From assembly GCA_013368445.1 (NCBI GenBank), contig JAACJO010000028.1, positions 248,001 through 312,000 on the forward strand: DNA of 64,000 bases, read 5' to 3'. Position 1 is the stretch's first letter. Every line of letters starts with the position of its first letter. Made by a program: the position numbers and the translations under genes. This document shows, piece after piece, positions 40,581-51,701 of the stretch. This DNA is from Leucocoprinus leucothites (Eukaryota > Basidiomycota > Agaricomycetes > Agaricales > Agaricaceae). The notes beneath the pieces are model-generated. The model searched no databases and was not told where the DNA came from. It was given only the letters and a program-made list of their open reading frames with translations.

Positions 40581-42876
40581 TTTTTTTTTTTTTTTTTTTT
40601 TTTTTTAATCAATGATTTATTACGCGGTGCCTGATCACAGTCCGTGCCCGCCAACATAGTACAGGACCTAAGTACCGCTACCTAAGCCAAACACTACAAA
40701 GACGGGAATATATATAAAGAGTCTTGTCCAAGTACAGTACATTACCCGACGACAAAGAAACGCGGCATAGTAACAAGATGAAACTACAAGTCCAACTTGC
40801 AGACCTCTCAGTAAGCTTACATGCATGTGTGGCCCCAGCAATGAAGTGACGGGGTTGGGGGATACGTTGAGGCAGGTACGCAACCTACCCCCGGGGCCTC
40901 CTATTGTCCTCCTTGTGATGGCTAAGCCAATCACGGTCAAACCGGTGGTGCCAGAACGGGCACTTTCGATCATCAGCTGCATGGTCGCCCTTGCAGTTGA
41001 TACATGAGATGTGGGGACATGGCTCCCCAGTGGGTGTGGGTAGGATAGGGGGGTTTGCCTTTGGACTCCCCTTACAACACAATGATGTGGAGCGATGGTT
41101 CTCACTACGGTGAGGACCACCACACTGGGAACACCTGAGTGCACGGTTGCGGCAGGTGGGGGTAGAGTGGCCAAAGCGCCAGCAGCGCTGGCACTGAGGA
41201 ACACCGGGGTGGGCACGGGCAGGCTTAATGACAGCCTGCATACCGTTAAAGTCGAGGTACTTGTTGAGGAGCTTCTTGGCACCGGCTCCTGATTGAGAGT
41301 CCCATAGGTCAAACCAAACGGTGGCGGTGTCGGCCTTGGGGGAGTTGCGCATGATGTGCACAGATGAAACGTCAGCAAAAGTGTCCTTGAATGGAGACAA
41401 TCGCATACGGTCAGTGATGTTGATAGGCGTGGTACGGATGCCATTCATGTGGAAGGGGACGTTGAGAATCTTGAGATAAGACCTCGACCTGGGGCGGCGC
41501 GTCTTCATCTCAAACGGGGCAGAGAAGACGGAGGGGATTACAGACTCGATAACAATGGTGTCGGAGTCCGAGGGTACAGCGGAGGTGTACAGCGCGATAG
41601 TGCTGTACGCCTTGGTGATGTTCTCGATACGCAAGGATGACTTGGCACGTGAGAGGGCGTCATTGAAGAGGCGCATGGCCTTGTGATGGAGATAAGTGAT
41701 TTCGCTGGCATTGCCAGTGAAATCCAGTAGGAGTTGGCAGCGAGTAGGCCCAGCGGTGGTCATGCGTGGCTTCTTTGCAGAGCCAGCAGTGGCAGTAGCG
41801 GCCTGATGCATTGCAGCAATACAATCAGGGTCGAGGGAGGGGTTTGCCTGTGCTAGCTTGATGAGCGACACAGGCGGCACCGAAGCGCCGGAACGGGCGG
41901 CTTCCGCAAATGAGCGCTGATGAGGTGCCGGAGCAGGAGTGGGGATGGGCGCCTTCACGGGCGCTCGAGAGGGGCCACTAGCGCGCGCCTTAGAGGGTGC
42001 TTGCTTGGGTGGTACAGGAGGATGGGCCGGGGCGGGCCGCAGTGCCTTGGGCGTTTGTTTGGGCGCCTCGGGGGAGCCCATGTTGATGTCACGTGGTTCT
42101 GCTTTGTCAGCGGATCCATGGGTTGCCTCATGGGCAACGCGTGTGTCTTTAGGAGAGGCCCCGGGCTCGACAAAGCGAGCAAAGCCTTGCATGAAGGAGC
42201 GAAAGGTGGTCCAGCCACGGCCAGCCCACTCTTCACCCATGGAGATGCGTGCACTACTGTGCCCGCTCATATCAAACTCGTATACTGCACCAGCAAGGTA
42301 GCTAGCGCAGGCTTTGGCAAAGTCCTCATCGAGGAGGGAATCGTCAGGGAGCTCACGCATGAAGCGCGTGAACTTCCTGAGGCCTTCGAAAGCCCACTTG
42401 GCTGTGGCATCGTCTCCAGACACGGTCCCAGGGGAGGACGGCACGACTGACGGCACAGCAGGGGGAGGAGGTGTGATGGGTACAAACGTGTGTGTGCCCA
42501 CAGTGTAGGGTTTCAGTGGCGACGGAACGTCAGCCACTGGGGGGTTAGAAGGCGCCGGCGATGGAACATCAGCAGGCACCGAGGGGAAGGGTGAGGGCGG
42601 CTGAAAGTCAGCCCTCATGGAGGCAGCGGCAGCCTTGAAGTCCGCCATCGTGCAGATCGGCTGGGTAGAGGTGGAGGGCCTGGGGGCCTCTGTAATGGTG
42701 TCGAGCTCGTCATCACCGGATGCGATGTCGGAGTCGAGGTCCATGTTCGCGATTTCACGAGCGACTGCTTTAGATTTACGCCTACCCATGTTAGCTGGAG
42801 TAGAATCGGTGTATACTAGACGTCTAACTGCACACCAACTAAGAGATGGTGGTGGTAAGAGGTCAAGGAGGGATTG
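40581..42876 (-). mobile_element. A2-3: complete gag-only element, family A2, in B-9
   Basis: Poly(T) 40581-40606, A2 3' UTR, intact gag, 5' terminus at 42876 (with one extra base against the consensus). Perfect 15 bp duplication AGTTTCTACTTTACC at 40566-40580 and 42877-42891. Confidence 0.95.
40885..42789 (-). CDS. gag-like protein of A2, intact (634 aa)
   Basis: Uninterrupted, same length and domain order as 3102-5006, with few substitutions. Start ATG at 42789 (MGRRKSKAVAREIANM). Contains WTTFRSFMQGFARF, HEATHGSADKAEP, the SRSYLKILNVPF block and the knuckles CQRCWRFGHSTPTC, CSQCGGPHRSENH and CINCKGDHAADDRKC. Two near-identical intact A2 copies about 38 kb apart indicate recent spread. Function by homology to LINE ORF1 proteins: nucleic-acid binding and chaperone in the retrotransposition complex. 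Confidence 0.92.
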   Translation of the reverse strand: MGRRKSKAVAREIANMDLDSDIASGDDELDTITEAPRPSTSTQPICTMADFKAAAASMRADFQPPSPFPSVPADVPSPAPSNPPVADVPSPLKPYTVGTHTFVPITPPPPAVPSVVPSSPGTVSGDDATAKWAFEGLRKFTRFMRELPDDSLLDEDFAKACASYLAGAVYEFDMSGHSSARISMGEEWAGRGWTTFRSFMQGFARFVEPGASPKDTRVAHEATHGSADKAEPRDINMGSPEAPKQTPKALRPAPAHPPVPPKQAPSKARASGPSRAPVKAPIPTPAPAPHQRSFAEAARSGASVPPVSLIKLAQANPSLDPDCIAAMHQAATATAGSAKKPRMTTAGPTRCQLLLDFTGNASEITYLHHKAMRLFNDALSRAKSSLRIENITKAYSTIALYTSAVPSDSDTIVIESVIPSVFSAPFEMKTRRPRSRSYLKILNVPFHMNGIRTTPINITDRMRLSPFKDTFADVSSVHIMRNSPKADTATVWFDLWDSQSGAGAKKLLNKYLDFNGMQAVIKPARAHPGVPQCQRCWRFGHSTPTCRNRALRCSQCGGPHRSENHRSTSLCCKGSPKANPPILPTPTGEPCPHISCINCKGDHAADDRKCPFWHHRFDRDWLSHHKEDNRRPRG

Positions 42877-43478
42877 AGTTTCTACTTTACCCTCTAATCA
42901 TGCATTACGATCTCTTTTATTTGACCGATTCTCTCTTAATTCCTCCCCTCATCCCCAATCACTTCGCCTTCTCACTCCGGCCAAAAAGGCTAAAGTAAAA
43001 GGCCCTATTATTGATGTAGATAATTCTCTCTCTCATCTGTCTGATTCTTTTTCCCCTTTTTCTTCCAAATCTAAGCCTGGTTCTCGTCTCATGGACATCT
43101 ATCCTGATTCCATTCATTTCCATTCTTGTAATCGCTTGGACAAACATGAAACATATAAACATGTATTGTCTCTCGACTCGGTCTTTTCCTCTTCAAATCG
43201 TAATTGTATTTCAGTGGTTACTGATGCATCTGTTCCTCTTGTAGGTTCCCTTCAGGCAGTTTCGGCAGCACACTTATATCACAGCGGACAACAAGTGTCC
43301 CATGCAAAATAGGCAAGCGGCTGGGCTTCATCCACAGACACAGAACTCTACTCCATTTGCATTGGCATTGCTAAAGCCATCTCCCTCCAGCATCCCTCCT
43401 TGACCTCTTACCGCCACCATCTATTTGTATTTGGTGTTTTAAGACATCTAGTTTACATTGTATGCCTGCCTATTCTAC

Positions 43479-44771
43479 ATGGGCAAGCGAAAGTCTAAGT
43501 CCAACAGGCCACCACCTCGCTCCACCGAGTCTGTCAATGCATCTGACAACAAACTCAACCTCCCCAAGATGTCCGAGGATGAACATCTCGACCCATACAA
43601 TGACCCCCACAATGTGCGCAGGTTCTTCGGTCCTCCCCAGGCTGACGTTCCATCGCCTTGTCCCTCCTGCTTGCCTGCTGCTGATGTTCCATTGCAGCCA
43701 GCTCCTTCCCCAGTGGCTGACGTCCCATTGCCTCTGAAACCTTACACCATGGGCACACACACATTCATGCCCATCACCCCTCCTTCCCCAGCACCTCTGT
43801 CTGCTGTCTCCTCTGGGTCAACTGAGGAGTCTGTTGAGACTTGGGCTCTCGCTGGGCTCTGCTTCTTCACTTGCTTCATAGCGAGTATTCCTAATGGTCC
43901 CCTTCCAGTGGCCACCATGGCCACAATTGTTCCGACTCTCATTGGGCTGGTTGTGGAGATCTTCGACCGAGGCCATGCTGACACGGGCCTTGAGAGTGAG
44001 CACATGCATGCCCAAGGATGGGCCACATTCGCTGATTTCATACAGGACTGCGCCTCTAGAGTCGAGGAGGCCCACCCTAATTGTACGTGCGTCACCCATG
44101 AGGCGACCCATGGATCTGCTGGCAAAGTGGGTCCACGTGACATTGACATGGGCTCCCCCAAGGCGCCCACTTTACCGCCCCCAGATCGTTGGCCCGCACT
44201 GGCTCGTCCCTCTTTACCACCCAAGCCGGCACCTGCAAAGGCCCACGCTAGTGGCAAAGCACCCATCCAAGCGCCCCCGGCTCCTAAGTGAGTGCCCATC
44301 TCACCCTCGGCGACTAAGAAGTCGTTCACCAAGGTTGCACATACCCCGGCATCTGTGGCAGTGCTCATCAAGCTTGCCCAGTCCCACCCCACCCTCAAGC
44401 CCGATCGCGTCGCTGCGATGCATCAGGCCACCCTCGCTGATGCACCTTCTGCAAAGAAGCCACACATGACCATGTCGGGCCCCACCCAATGCCAACTGTT
44501 CCTTGAGTTCACTGGCAATGCCGGTGATATCACTTACCTCTACCATAAGGCCATGCGCCTTCTTACCAACTCCCTCACTCACATGAAGAGCTCTCTTTGT
44601 GTTGAGAACATCGCCAAGGTGTATGACACTATCTTGTTGTACACCAGTTCCGTCGCCACTGATGCTGAGGCATCAGTGATCGAATCCACTCTCCCTTCAG
44701 CCTTCACAGCCCCATTTGAGCTGAAGACAAAACGCCCCAGGTCCAGGTCTTATCTTAAGATCCTGGACGTC
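43479..44771 (+). pseudogene. A1 gag with TGA, truncated by B-10
   Basis: ATG at 43479 (MGKRKSKSNRPPP). TGA at 44289-44291 stands for Arg in PAPKRAPI. Reading continues through FTKVAHTPASVAVLIKLAQ and GPTQCQLFLEFTG to SRSYLKILDV, where B-10 is inserted. Divergence and the stop show this copy was already dead or ageing; knuckles are absent. Confidence 0.82.
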
Positions 44772-44801
44772 CATCCTCCTTTCCCTCTAACCACCATCAT
44801 C
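44772..44801 (+). promoter_or_regulatory. conserved 5' terminus of B
   Basis: Pyrimidine-rich start followed by ACCACCATCATC. Of about 30 aligned positions about 25 match the A1/A2 start, with one gap. Just downstream CACC and GGTG can pair, as they can in A1 and A2. Full-length LINEs need an internal promoter, so this is the likely place for transcription initiation signals. Confidence 0.5.
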
Positions 44802-44850
44802 TATTTCTTCGACGGTGATTTATACTACATTGACTGCAAATTTCACTACT

Positions 44851-47604
44851 ATGACTGTACCATCCCCCTGGGCCGACCTTAAGGGTACCCCGCCGCCATC
44901 TTCGGACCCCATGAACATCGCCGACACCGAAACACGTGTCTCATCCAACAAGCGCGACCGCTCTAGATCGCCTGCACTCTCCATCAAATCGTCAAAACAT
45001 TCTGTTCAAGACGACGTCAAATCTACTGCCTCATCTAGAGCAGGCTCCGACAACGAAGAAAGCGGTGAGAGTGAATCCGACTCGTCTGAATCCTCCACCC
45101 CCTCTTCGCCCATTATTGCACCTGGTGCGCTCTCACAGGCAGCTTTGCCTTCTTCTCCTAGAACTCCCCCTCCGTCGTTTCATGCTAAGCGAGCTCGCGC
45201 TCGTAATGCGGCCCGTCGGTTGGACATCACGCCTAAAGCTATCTCAAGAACGGCGTCAATGGGTGCCTATGATGGCTTCAAATCACCTATTCCTTTCCAT
45301 CCGTTTGGAGAGGGATTCATAGGTAAGCTTAAAACACCAGATCCTCTCAATTTGAACTCTCACGGGGACGCGTGGAGCGACCAAGAGGATGGGATACTCG
45401 AACAGGGGGAACCTACCACTCGGTTTTTTGGACCCCCACCCACCTTAAGGCTGCCTCACGCGATCCATGGATCCGCTGAGTCAGCAGAACATGTACCGTC
45501 CGGTACTCCGGCTACTTTCTTTGCCGGTTCATCTAGTTTAAATGATGTCACACCTGACGTCACACATGATGTCACTGGTGATGTCATGACACAGCCACAG
45601 GAGTCTAGGCCTGTACAGCCACAACTCCCGGATCTCAAGGATCCAGCCAACACAGCCACCGAAGAGACTTTAGTTGTCGGTGATGCCGCCTTCAAAGCGC
45701 TTGAGGCGCTCAAATATATTACTAATTTCTTTAAACATTGGGTCGCTCTCAATGTGCGTCCTGGTGAGAACGACCCAAGGTTTCCCCAAATGGGGGAACC
45801 CATTTATTGCCTGTTGACTTCTATGTTTAATTCAGGTTGGGACCGCTTGCCTATCAATGGTGAAAGCGGTCTTACCATCACCGAAGCGTTGAGACAATAT
45901 CTTAGCCCTCAACCTGTTATTCCTATGACTGATTCTTCCCCCCCTCCTCAAGGCAAGGGTAAGGGAAAGAAGGTAAGCAAACCTCCTAAACCAATCACCA
46001 CTACCCCCCTATTCCCACCCGGCATTGTCGTCGGACAATCTAACCTTACAGATCGCATCGACCACGACGCCATGAACATCGATCAAGCCCCTCCCGTTGA
46101 GGGCACCCTTCCTATCCCCCAGAATGACGTATCGTCTTCTGATAAAACACATGACGTATCGTCTGTGTCAAACTCACAAAAGGCAAAGAATGACGTAAAG
46201 TCTTCTAAACCTAATGTTAGCTCTGTCCGAGTATCCCGGGCTCCTCCCCCGCTTTCCCATCACGTGATTCCAAGGAACGGAAACGGAAACTTCGAGCGTT
46301 CAATTGGGCGCCCTTCTTCTGATGACCAGGCTCAGTCATCAAAACTTAATCCCAAGAGCACCTCTGACATGCCGCTTCCCATTCCTGTTCCTGAACGTAA
46401 GGCATCCACCAAACCCCTTACGGAACATTTCAATAAGAAGACGTCGTTCGCTGATGCCGCCCGACGGGGTGTCCAGCCTACTTCATCTACTTCCACATCG
46501 TCCAACATCGACGGGGTTAAGATGCGAGAGATGATACTCGCCTTCCCTGATCTTTCCTATGACAAAGTCCTTGCCATGTACAAGGCCGGTTTTGGTAGTG
46601 CTCAATATCAAGCGCCTGAACCGACATCGACCACAAGCGCTATACGCACTAAACCAAAAATGACCACTCATGGTCCCACGCGTCGACAAGTCCTTATTCC
46701 CTTCGAAGGCAATATTATTGCCGATCGTATAAAAGACTTTAACAAGGCATCTGATTTCTGCAATCGTGGACTCATTGCCGCTCAATCCAAACTTCGCGTA
46801 GAATCAGTTCGCGAATCATATAATGGCATTTCTATTGCTACCTCGAGTGTCGCTACTCTTGCTGATCTCGATACCATCAAATCTTGGCTAAAAAAAGCCT
46901 GGCAACTAGGAGACGCTATCCCTATTGAGCCCCGCCTCCCACAATCCAAATCATTTTTAAAAATCGTTGGTGTCCCTTATTGGGTAGCCAATTCATCCAA
47001 CCCTCTCTCCCCCGCTTATGTCGAACAAGCCCTTGGCCAATCGTCATTGTTCGAAAATGTAATCCTTGCTGCCCGCCCTCGCGTTATGAAGGCGTCTCCG
47101 AAGTCAGACACAGCTGTCGTGTGGTTTGACATCTGGGATTCCCAAAATGGTACCAAAGCCAAGACGTTGGTTAATCGTACTATTAATTTCGGTCGCCATA
47201 TTGGCACTATTCGCGCAACCAGTATGCATCCAGGTGTTGCCCAGTGTAGGAACTGCTGGCGATGGGGTCACCCTACCCATGCGTGTCGCGCCCTTGGCGC
47301 ACGTTGTCAAATCTGTGGTGGCCCTCATCGTGTTGAGAATCACCGATCCATGGCCTGGTGTTGTAAGGCCAATCCTAAATCCTCCCCCCCTCGTGACGCT
47401 ACCCCTGATGGTATTCCGTGTCCTCATCTTGAGAACTTCAAGTGCCTTAATTGTAAAGGTAATCATCACGCTAATGACAACAAATGTCCATTCTGGAGAA
47501 ACAGGTTCGACCGGACCTGGCACTCTAACAAGGCGGCCGAATCACGCACTGCACGTGCTGTTCGCGCTAATTCCAATCGCTCCGGTGGCGGAGCTGCTGT
47601 CTAA
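44851..47604 (+). CDS. B ORF1, gag-like protein, intact (917 aa)
   Basis: Starts at MTVPSPWADLKG; no in-frame ATG precedes it in the 5' UTR. Order: Ser/Asp-rich acidic N-terminus, basic patch AKRARARNAARRLD, LPHAIHGSAESAE, a DVTPDVTHDVTGDV repeat, helical AFKALEALKYITNFFKH, long Pro/Ser linker, FADAARRGVQ, then GPTRRQVLIPFEGN, SKSFLKIVGVPYW (RRM-like) and knuckles C799-C802-H807-C812, C819-C822-H826-H831 and C865-C868-...-C879. A basic Arg-rich tail ends the protein. Role by homology: RNA-binding ORF1 protein of the LINE ribonucleoprotein. Longer than typical LINE ORF1 proteins. The stop is 2 nt before the ORF2 ATG. Confidence 0.92.
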   Translation: MTVPSPWADLKGTPPPSSDPMNIADTETRVSSNKRDRSRSPALSIKSSKHSVQDDVKSTASSRAGSDNEESGESESDSSESSTPSSPIIAPGALSQAALPSSPRTPPPSFHAKRARARNAARRLDITPKAISRTASMGAYDGFKSPIPFHPFGEGFIGKLKTPDPLNLNSHGDAWSDQEDGILEQGEPTTRFFGPPPTLRLPHAIHGSAESAEHVPSGTPATFFAGSSSLNDVTPDVTHDVTGDVMTQPQESRPVQPQLPDLKDPANTATEETLVVGDAAFKALEALKYITNFFKHWVALNVRPGENDPRFPQMGEPIYCLLTSMFNSGWDRLPINGESGLTITEALRQYLSPQPVIPMTDSSPPPQGKGKGKKVSKPPKPITTTPLFPPGIVVGQSNLTDRIDHDAMNIDQAPPVEGTLPIPQNDVSSSDKTHDVSSVSNSQKAKNDVKSSKPNVSSVRVSRAPPPLSHHVIPRNGNGNFERSIGRPSSDDQAQSSKLNPKSTSDMPLPIPVPERKASTKPLTEHFNKKTSFADAARRGVQPTSSTSTSSNIDGVKMREMILAFPDLSYDKVLAMYKAGFGSAQYQAPEPTSTTSAIRTKPKMTTHGPTRRQVLIPFEGNIIADRIKDFNKASDFCNRGLIAAQSKLRVESVRESYNGISIATSSVATLADLDTIKSWLKKAWQLGDAIPIEPRLPQSKSFLKIVGVPYWVANSSNPLSPAYVEQALGQSSLFENVILAARPRVMKASPKSDTAVVWFDIWDSQNGTKAKTLVNRTINFGRHIGTIRATSMHPGVAQCRNCWRWGHPTHACRALGARCQICGGPHRVENHRSMAWCCKANPKSSPPRDATPDGIPCPHLENFKCLNCKGNHHANDNKCPFWRNRFDRTWHSNKAAESRTARAVRANSNRSGGGAAV

Positions 47605-47606
47605 AT

Positions 47607-50600
47607 ATGTCTGGTAAGAACAATCATATATCGTCTGTTCGTATCTATTCGCAGAACGTAGGACGCTCGTACGCCCTAGTTGATACTATTCTTGAGTCCA
47701 GGAAGCTGGACTTTGATATTATTTTTCTACAGGAACCTCCTTGGAACCACATTCGCAAAGCACCCTCTACGACTAACCCTGAAGGGGATGACGTCATTGG
47801 TGCTCCCATCCATCCAGAATGGCTATGTATGGCTCGCCCTACTAAGCCTAACGATCCTCGTCCGCGTACTTTAACTTACGTTCACAGACGATTATCTCGT
47901 ATGAGACCCATCCTTCGACAGGAGTGGGTGAATCATAGAGACATTCAAATCCTAGGATTATTTAACAATGGTAATTATATTCATCTACTCAACGTATACT
48001 CTGATTCGTCGTCATCGGCGATAAATTTCCTTTCTACAAATTTCATCGATATCCCTAATATAATATACATGGGAGGCGATTTCAATTGCCGCTCTCCAGA
48101 ATGGGATTCTTTAGCCTCCCATGTCCCTCAGTCCGCAATAACTCTGACGGAGTTAGTAGACTGTTTCAATCTTTCTAGGTCTGAACCGACTGTTCGTTCC
48201 CCAACCCATTTTTCGCCCATTGCAAATCATGACAATACGGTTATCGATCTCATTTTTTGTGCAAATTCTCTCACATCACATATCATTGATGCAAATTCGA
48301 GACTACCCTCGGATCATGCACCTTTGCTTATGGATCTTTCAATTCGACCAGATCATATTAATTATAAAAAGTGTGTACTCCCGAAAGATAGCGATGAAGA
48401 GACCGCCTTTATTTCTCAGGTCTCAGAGCGTCTTGCGGCTTTAAATTGTTCAAACATTCATTCAGTTTCGTGTCTGGACAACATTTCCCATTCCATTTCT
48501 AGTATTATATCTGATTCTTGGAATTCGAACTCTAAAACTGTATGGATCACTAACCGGTCGAAAGAATGGTGGACCCCTCACTGTTCTGAGACTTTACTTG
48601 CATATCGAAAATCAAAAGATTGAAAAGACTGGAGAGCGTTTAGATCGGCCACACGTGCCGCCAAGCGCTCTTTCTTTGACGAGCGTATTCATGAAATCGC
48701 TTCAACTAACAAACGACCTTGGGACCTTATGGAGTGGGTCAAACAACGAAAACTCCCTGCAATCGAGGGCATTCGATATCAAGGACGCCCTTGCAATGAC
48801 CTTCCGGACTTGTGGAATGCGCTCCACTCGTCATACAATTCTGCGTCAGGACGACCGGTAAGCCCTCAAATTCTAAATGAAATGAAATCTTTCCCTTCTC
48901 GATCTTGGGCAAACTTCTCTGCCCTCGAACTTTCTGAATCCCTACGTTCCTGCGCTAACTCCTCAGCGCCCGGACCCGACCATGTATCATGGAAACACTT
49001 AAAGTCTATCGTTGCTCATAACGATTGCTTGAAAAACATCATTCTTATCGCTAATGCGTGCGTACGTTTCTCTCATTGGCCGAGTCATTTCAAAGACTCG
49101 GTTTCCATCATCATTCCCAAGCCGAATAAACCGGCCTATGATACCCCTAAATCGTTTCGCCCTATTGTTCTACTCAACACTCTAGGCAAACTCATCGAGA
49201 AAATGATTGCACGACGCATGCAATTTGAAGCGGTATCCCTTAACGTTCTTCATCCTAACCAAATGGGGGGAGTTATACAGAGATCTACTGAGGACGCAGG
49301 TGTCTTCCTTACACACATCATTCGAGCTGGTTGGGCCAAAGGTATGATCACAAGCGTTTGCGCTTTTGACATAGCCCAATTCTTCCCTTCTCTTAATCAT
49401 GAGATCCTTACTGACATCTTGCGACGCCAAGGGTTCGCCCCTGAACTCGTAAAATTCTTCTCTCATTACTTGACAGGTCGATCAACTCAATATTTGTGGA
49501 ATACCTTCCTTTCTGACGCTCATGACGTGGATGTTGGCGTAGGGCAAGGCTCGGCTCTCTCACCTATCTTATCAGCGCTTTACTTGGCGCCTTTCATGTA
49601 TATGTTTGAACAGCGGGCTCGATTACAGTCTGTTTCTTCCTCCCTCTTATCTTTTGTTGATGACGGGCTTTGTATATCTCAAGCAAAGAACTATACTGAC
49701 ACAATTTCTTCCCTTAAAACAGCCTATTCCATCATTAACTCCATTTGCACGGATTTCGGACTAGTTGTCGAACACGACAAATCTGAAATCTTCCATTTCT
49801 CTCGACGACACAATGATTCAAACCCCCCTCTAGACTTATCCGAAGTCGGTGGTCCCATTCTTCATCCTAAACGCTTTTGGCGATATCTAGGCTTTTACTT
49901 TGATCGCCGACTTTCATTCCAAGAGCACGTCTGATACTATTCTACTAAGGCATTATCCACTGTGAAAGCTATGGGTATGCTAGGTAACTCCAATCGTGGC
50001 CTTCTCCCCCTTCAGAAACGGCTTTTGTATAGGTCATGCGTTGTCCCTGTGGCGACGTATGGTTTTCGTCTATGGTATTTTGAAGGCGCTCGTAACAAGG
50101 CGCTTCTCAAATCCCTTTCATCCATGCAAAGACGCGCGGCCATTTGGATTACTGGCGCCTTTCGTACGTCTCCGTCCAGCGGTGTTGAAAGTATTGCTGG
50201 CCTCATCCCCATTCATCTTCATCTTCGTAAATTAGCTATTCGCTCATCGTATCGAGTTTCTACTTTACCTTCTAATCATGCGTTATGCTCTTTGTTGTCT
50301 GATCGTTTCTCTCTTAACTCTTCCCCTCATCCTCAATCGATTCACTTTCTTACTCCGGCCAAAAAAAGTAAAATCAAAGGCCCTATTATTGATGTAGATA
50401 GTTCTCTCTCTCATCTTTCTGATTCCTTTTCTCCTTTCGATCCTGCATCTAAGCCTGGTTCTCGTCTTATGGACATCTATCCTGATTCCATTCATTTTCA
50501 TCCTTGTAATCGTTCGGATAAACACGAAACGTACAAACATGTTTCATCTCTCGATTCAGTATTTACTTCCTCTTCTCTAAACCGTAATTGTATTTCTGTT

Positions 50601-51560
50601 GTTACTGATGCCTCTGTTCCACTTGTAGGTTCCCTTCAGGCGGTTTCGGCGGCACATTTATATCGCGGCGGACGACAAGTGTCCCATGCAAAACAAGCAA
50701 GCGGTCGGGCCTCGTCCACGGACGCTGAACTCTACTCCATTCGCATCGGCATTGCCAAAGCCATCTCCCTTCAATGCGACCACATCATCCTTATTACCAA
50801 CTGTCTTCCAGCAGCCAAGTTGGCAGTCGATCCCTCTATCCATTCTAGTCAATCGCAATCGATTCAAGTCTGCCAGCTTCTATCCGATTGGCTCTCAGCT
50901 AAATCATCCCGATCTATCGACTTTTGGGATATTCCTTCCAAATGGCGATGGAAGCCCCACCTCAAAGTCCATAATGACGTCACTTCCACACGTATACACG
51001 CCCCTTCTCACACGGGTGCCACCCTCGACTTCCTCCGACGTAAAGCAACTAACGACTGCCAGAAATCCTGGGAGTCTACATTCTGGAAGAAGAAATACCG
51101 CGGCAACGGTTTCCTTCTCTCCAAGAAAAATCGCAAATTTCTCATTCCGACCTACGTCAAGGGAGGCACGTGGCTTCCATTAGCCAATGAGTCACCACAA
51201 CTTTGCGCTCGTATGACTCGGGCCATACTCAATCACGCTCCGATTGGAACCTATCGCGAAAGGTTCTTCCCTCTCGAACCAATATCATGTCAATGCGGCT
51301 ATCGTTTGGAGTCACGATATCACATCCTGAACTATTGCCCCCTCTATCCCATCTGCACTCAATGGGTGCAATGCGCCTTTCCTCAATATGAGTTCCTCGT
51401 CGAATTCTTGAAAAAGAATCCGACAGCTTTTGCTTTCACCAATCATGACACGCGTCCACCGCCGCATCAAGCCCTTGTGCCCGCCGAACCAAATGAAGGT
51501 GAACTTTTCTCCTTTATTTCTTCCTTTCTCTTTTCTCTTGAGTCCGATATCTGTGTATAA
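47607..51560 (+). pseudogene. B ORF2 with two CGA-to-TGA stops (1317-codon frame)
   Basis: Same length and frame as the intact ORF2 at 5676-9629. TGA at 48621-48623 (Arg339) and 49932-49934 (Arg776); no frameshift. All catalytic motifs persist: QEPPWN, GGDFN, SDH, FDIAQFFPSL, FVDDG, TDAS, DAELYS, HNDVTS. One RNase H position differs (ITNCL for ITDCL). The C-terminal motif is CQCGYRLESRYHILNYC, which loses one His and shifts context. Unless the TGAs are read through, the product ends after the endonuclease domain. Confidence 0.92.
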
Positions 51561-51629
51561 CACCTCGTCCTATAGTCTCTATCGAGTCTTCTCTATCTTA
51601 CTGGACTAATCGTATATAGTCTTTGTCTT

Positions 51630-51648
51630 AAGCGGTCTTCGACCGCTT
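51630..51648 (+). promoter_or_regulatory. B-specific 3' UTR hairpin
   Basis: AAGCGGTCTTCGACCGCTT, 8 bp stem; same element as 5586-5604, in the reference full-length copy. Confidence 0.65.
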
Positions 51649-51701
51649 CGTGTACCCCAGCTTGCTGTAGTGTACCGACTGTTTGTATTATTTAGTTGAA
51701 A

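Larger units (their letters stand above)
32830..43390 (+). mobile_element. B-9: decayed B ORF2 carrying several nested insertions
   Basis: ORF2 pieces 32830-34139, 34748-35431, 40041-40580 and 42892-43390 read on from one another and are separated by A1-8, A1-9 (with A1-10 inside it) and A2-3. It starts at the ORF2 beginning (GTTGATACC, about residue 25) and is left open at 43390 where A1-11 inserts in the RNase H region. The oldest host element of this stretch. Confidence 0.85.
32830..43390 (+). pseudogene. B ORF2 in B-9, split in four and stop-ridden
   Basis: Recognisable: QEPPWN, GGDFNCHSPEWDP, SDH (endonuclease, with ~65 nt deleted near 32925), PGPDH before 34090, FDIAQFFPSL, GQGSALSPILS, FVDDG at 35360 (reverse transcriptase), TDAS near 43223 and TELYS (RNase H). 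TGA stops replace Arg codons at 33727-33729, 33841-33843, 33994-33996, 35124-35126 and 40219-40221; a TAG occurs near 43309. The C-terminus and 3' UTR are not in the window. Confidence 0.82.
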
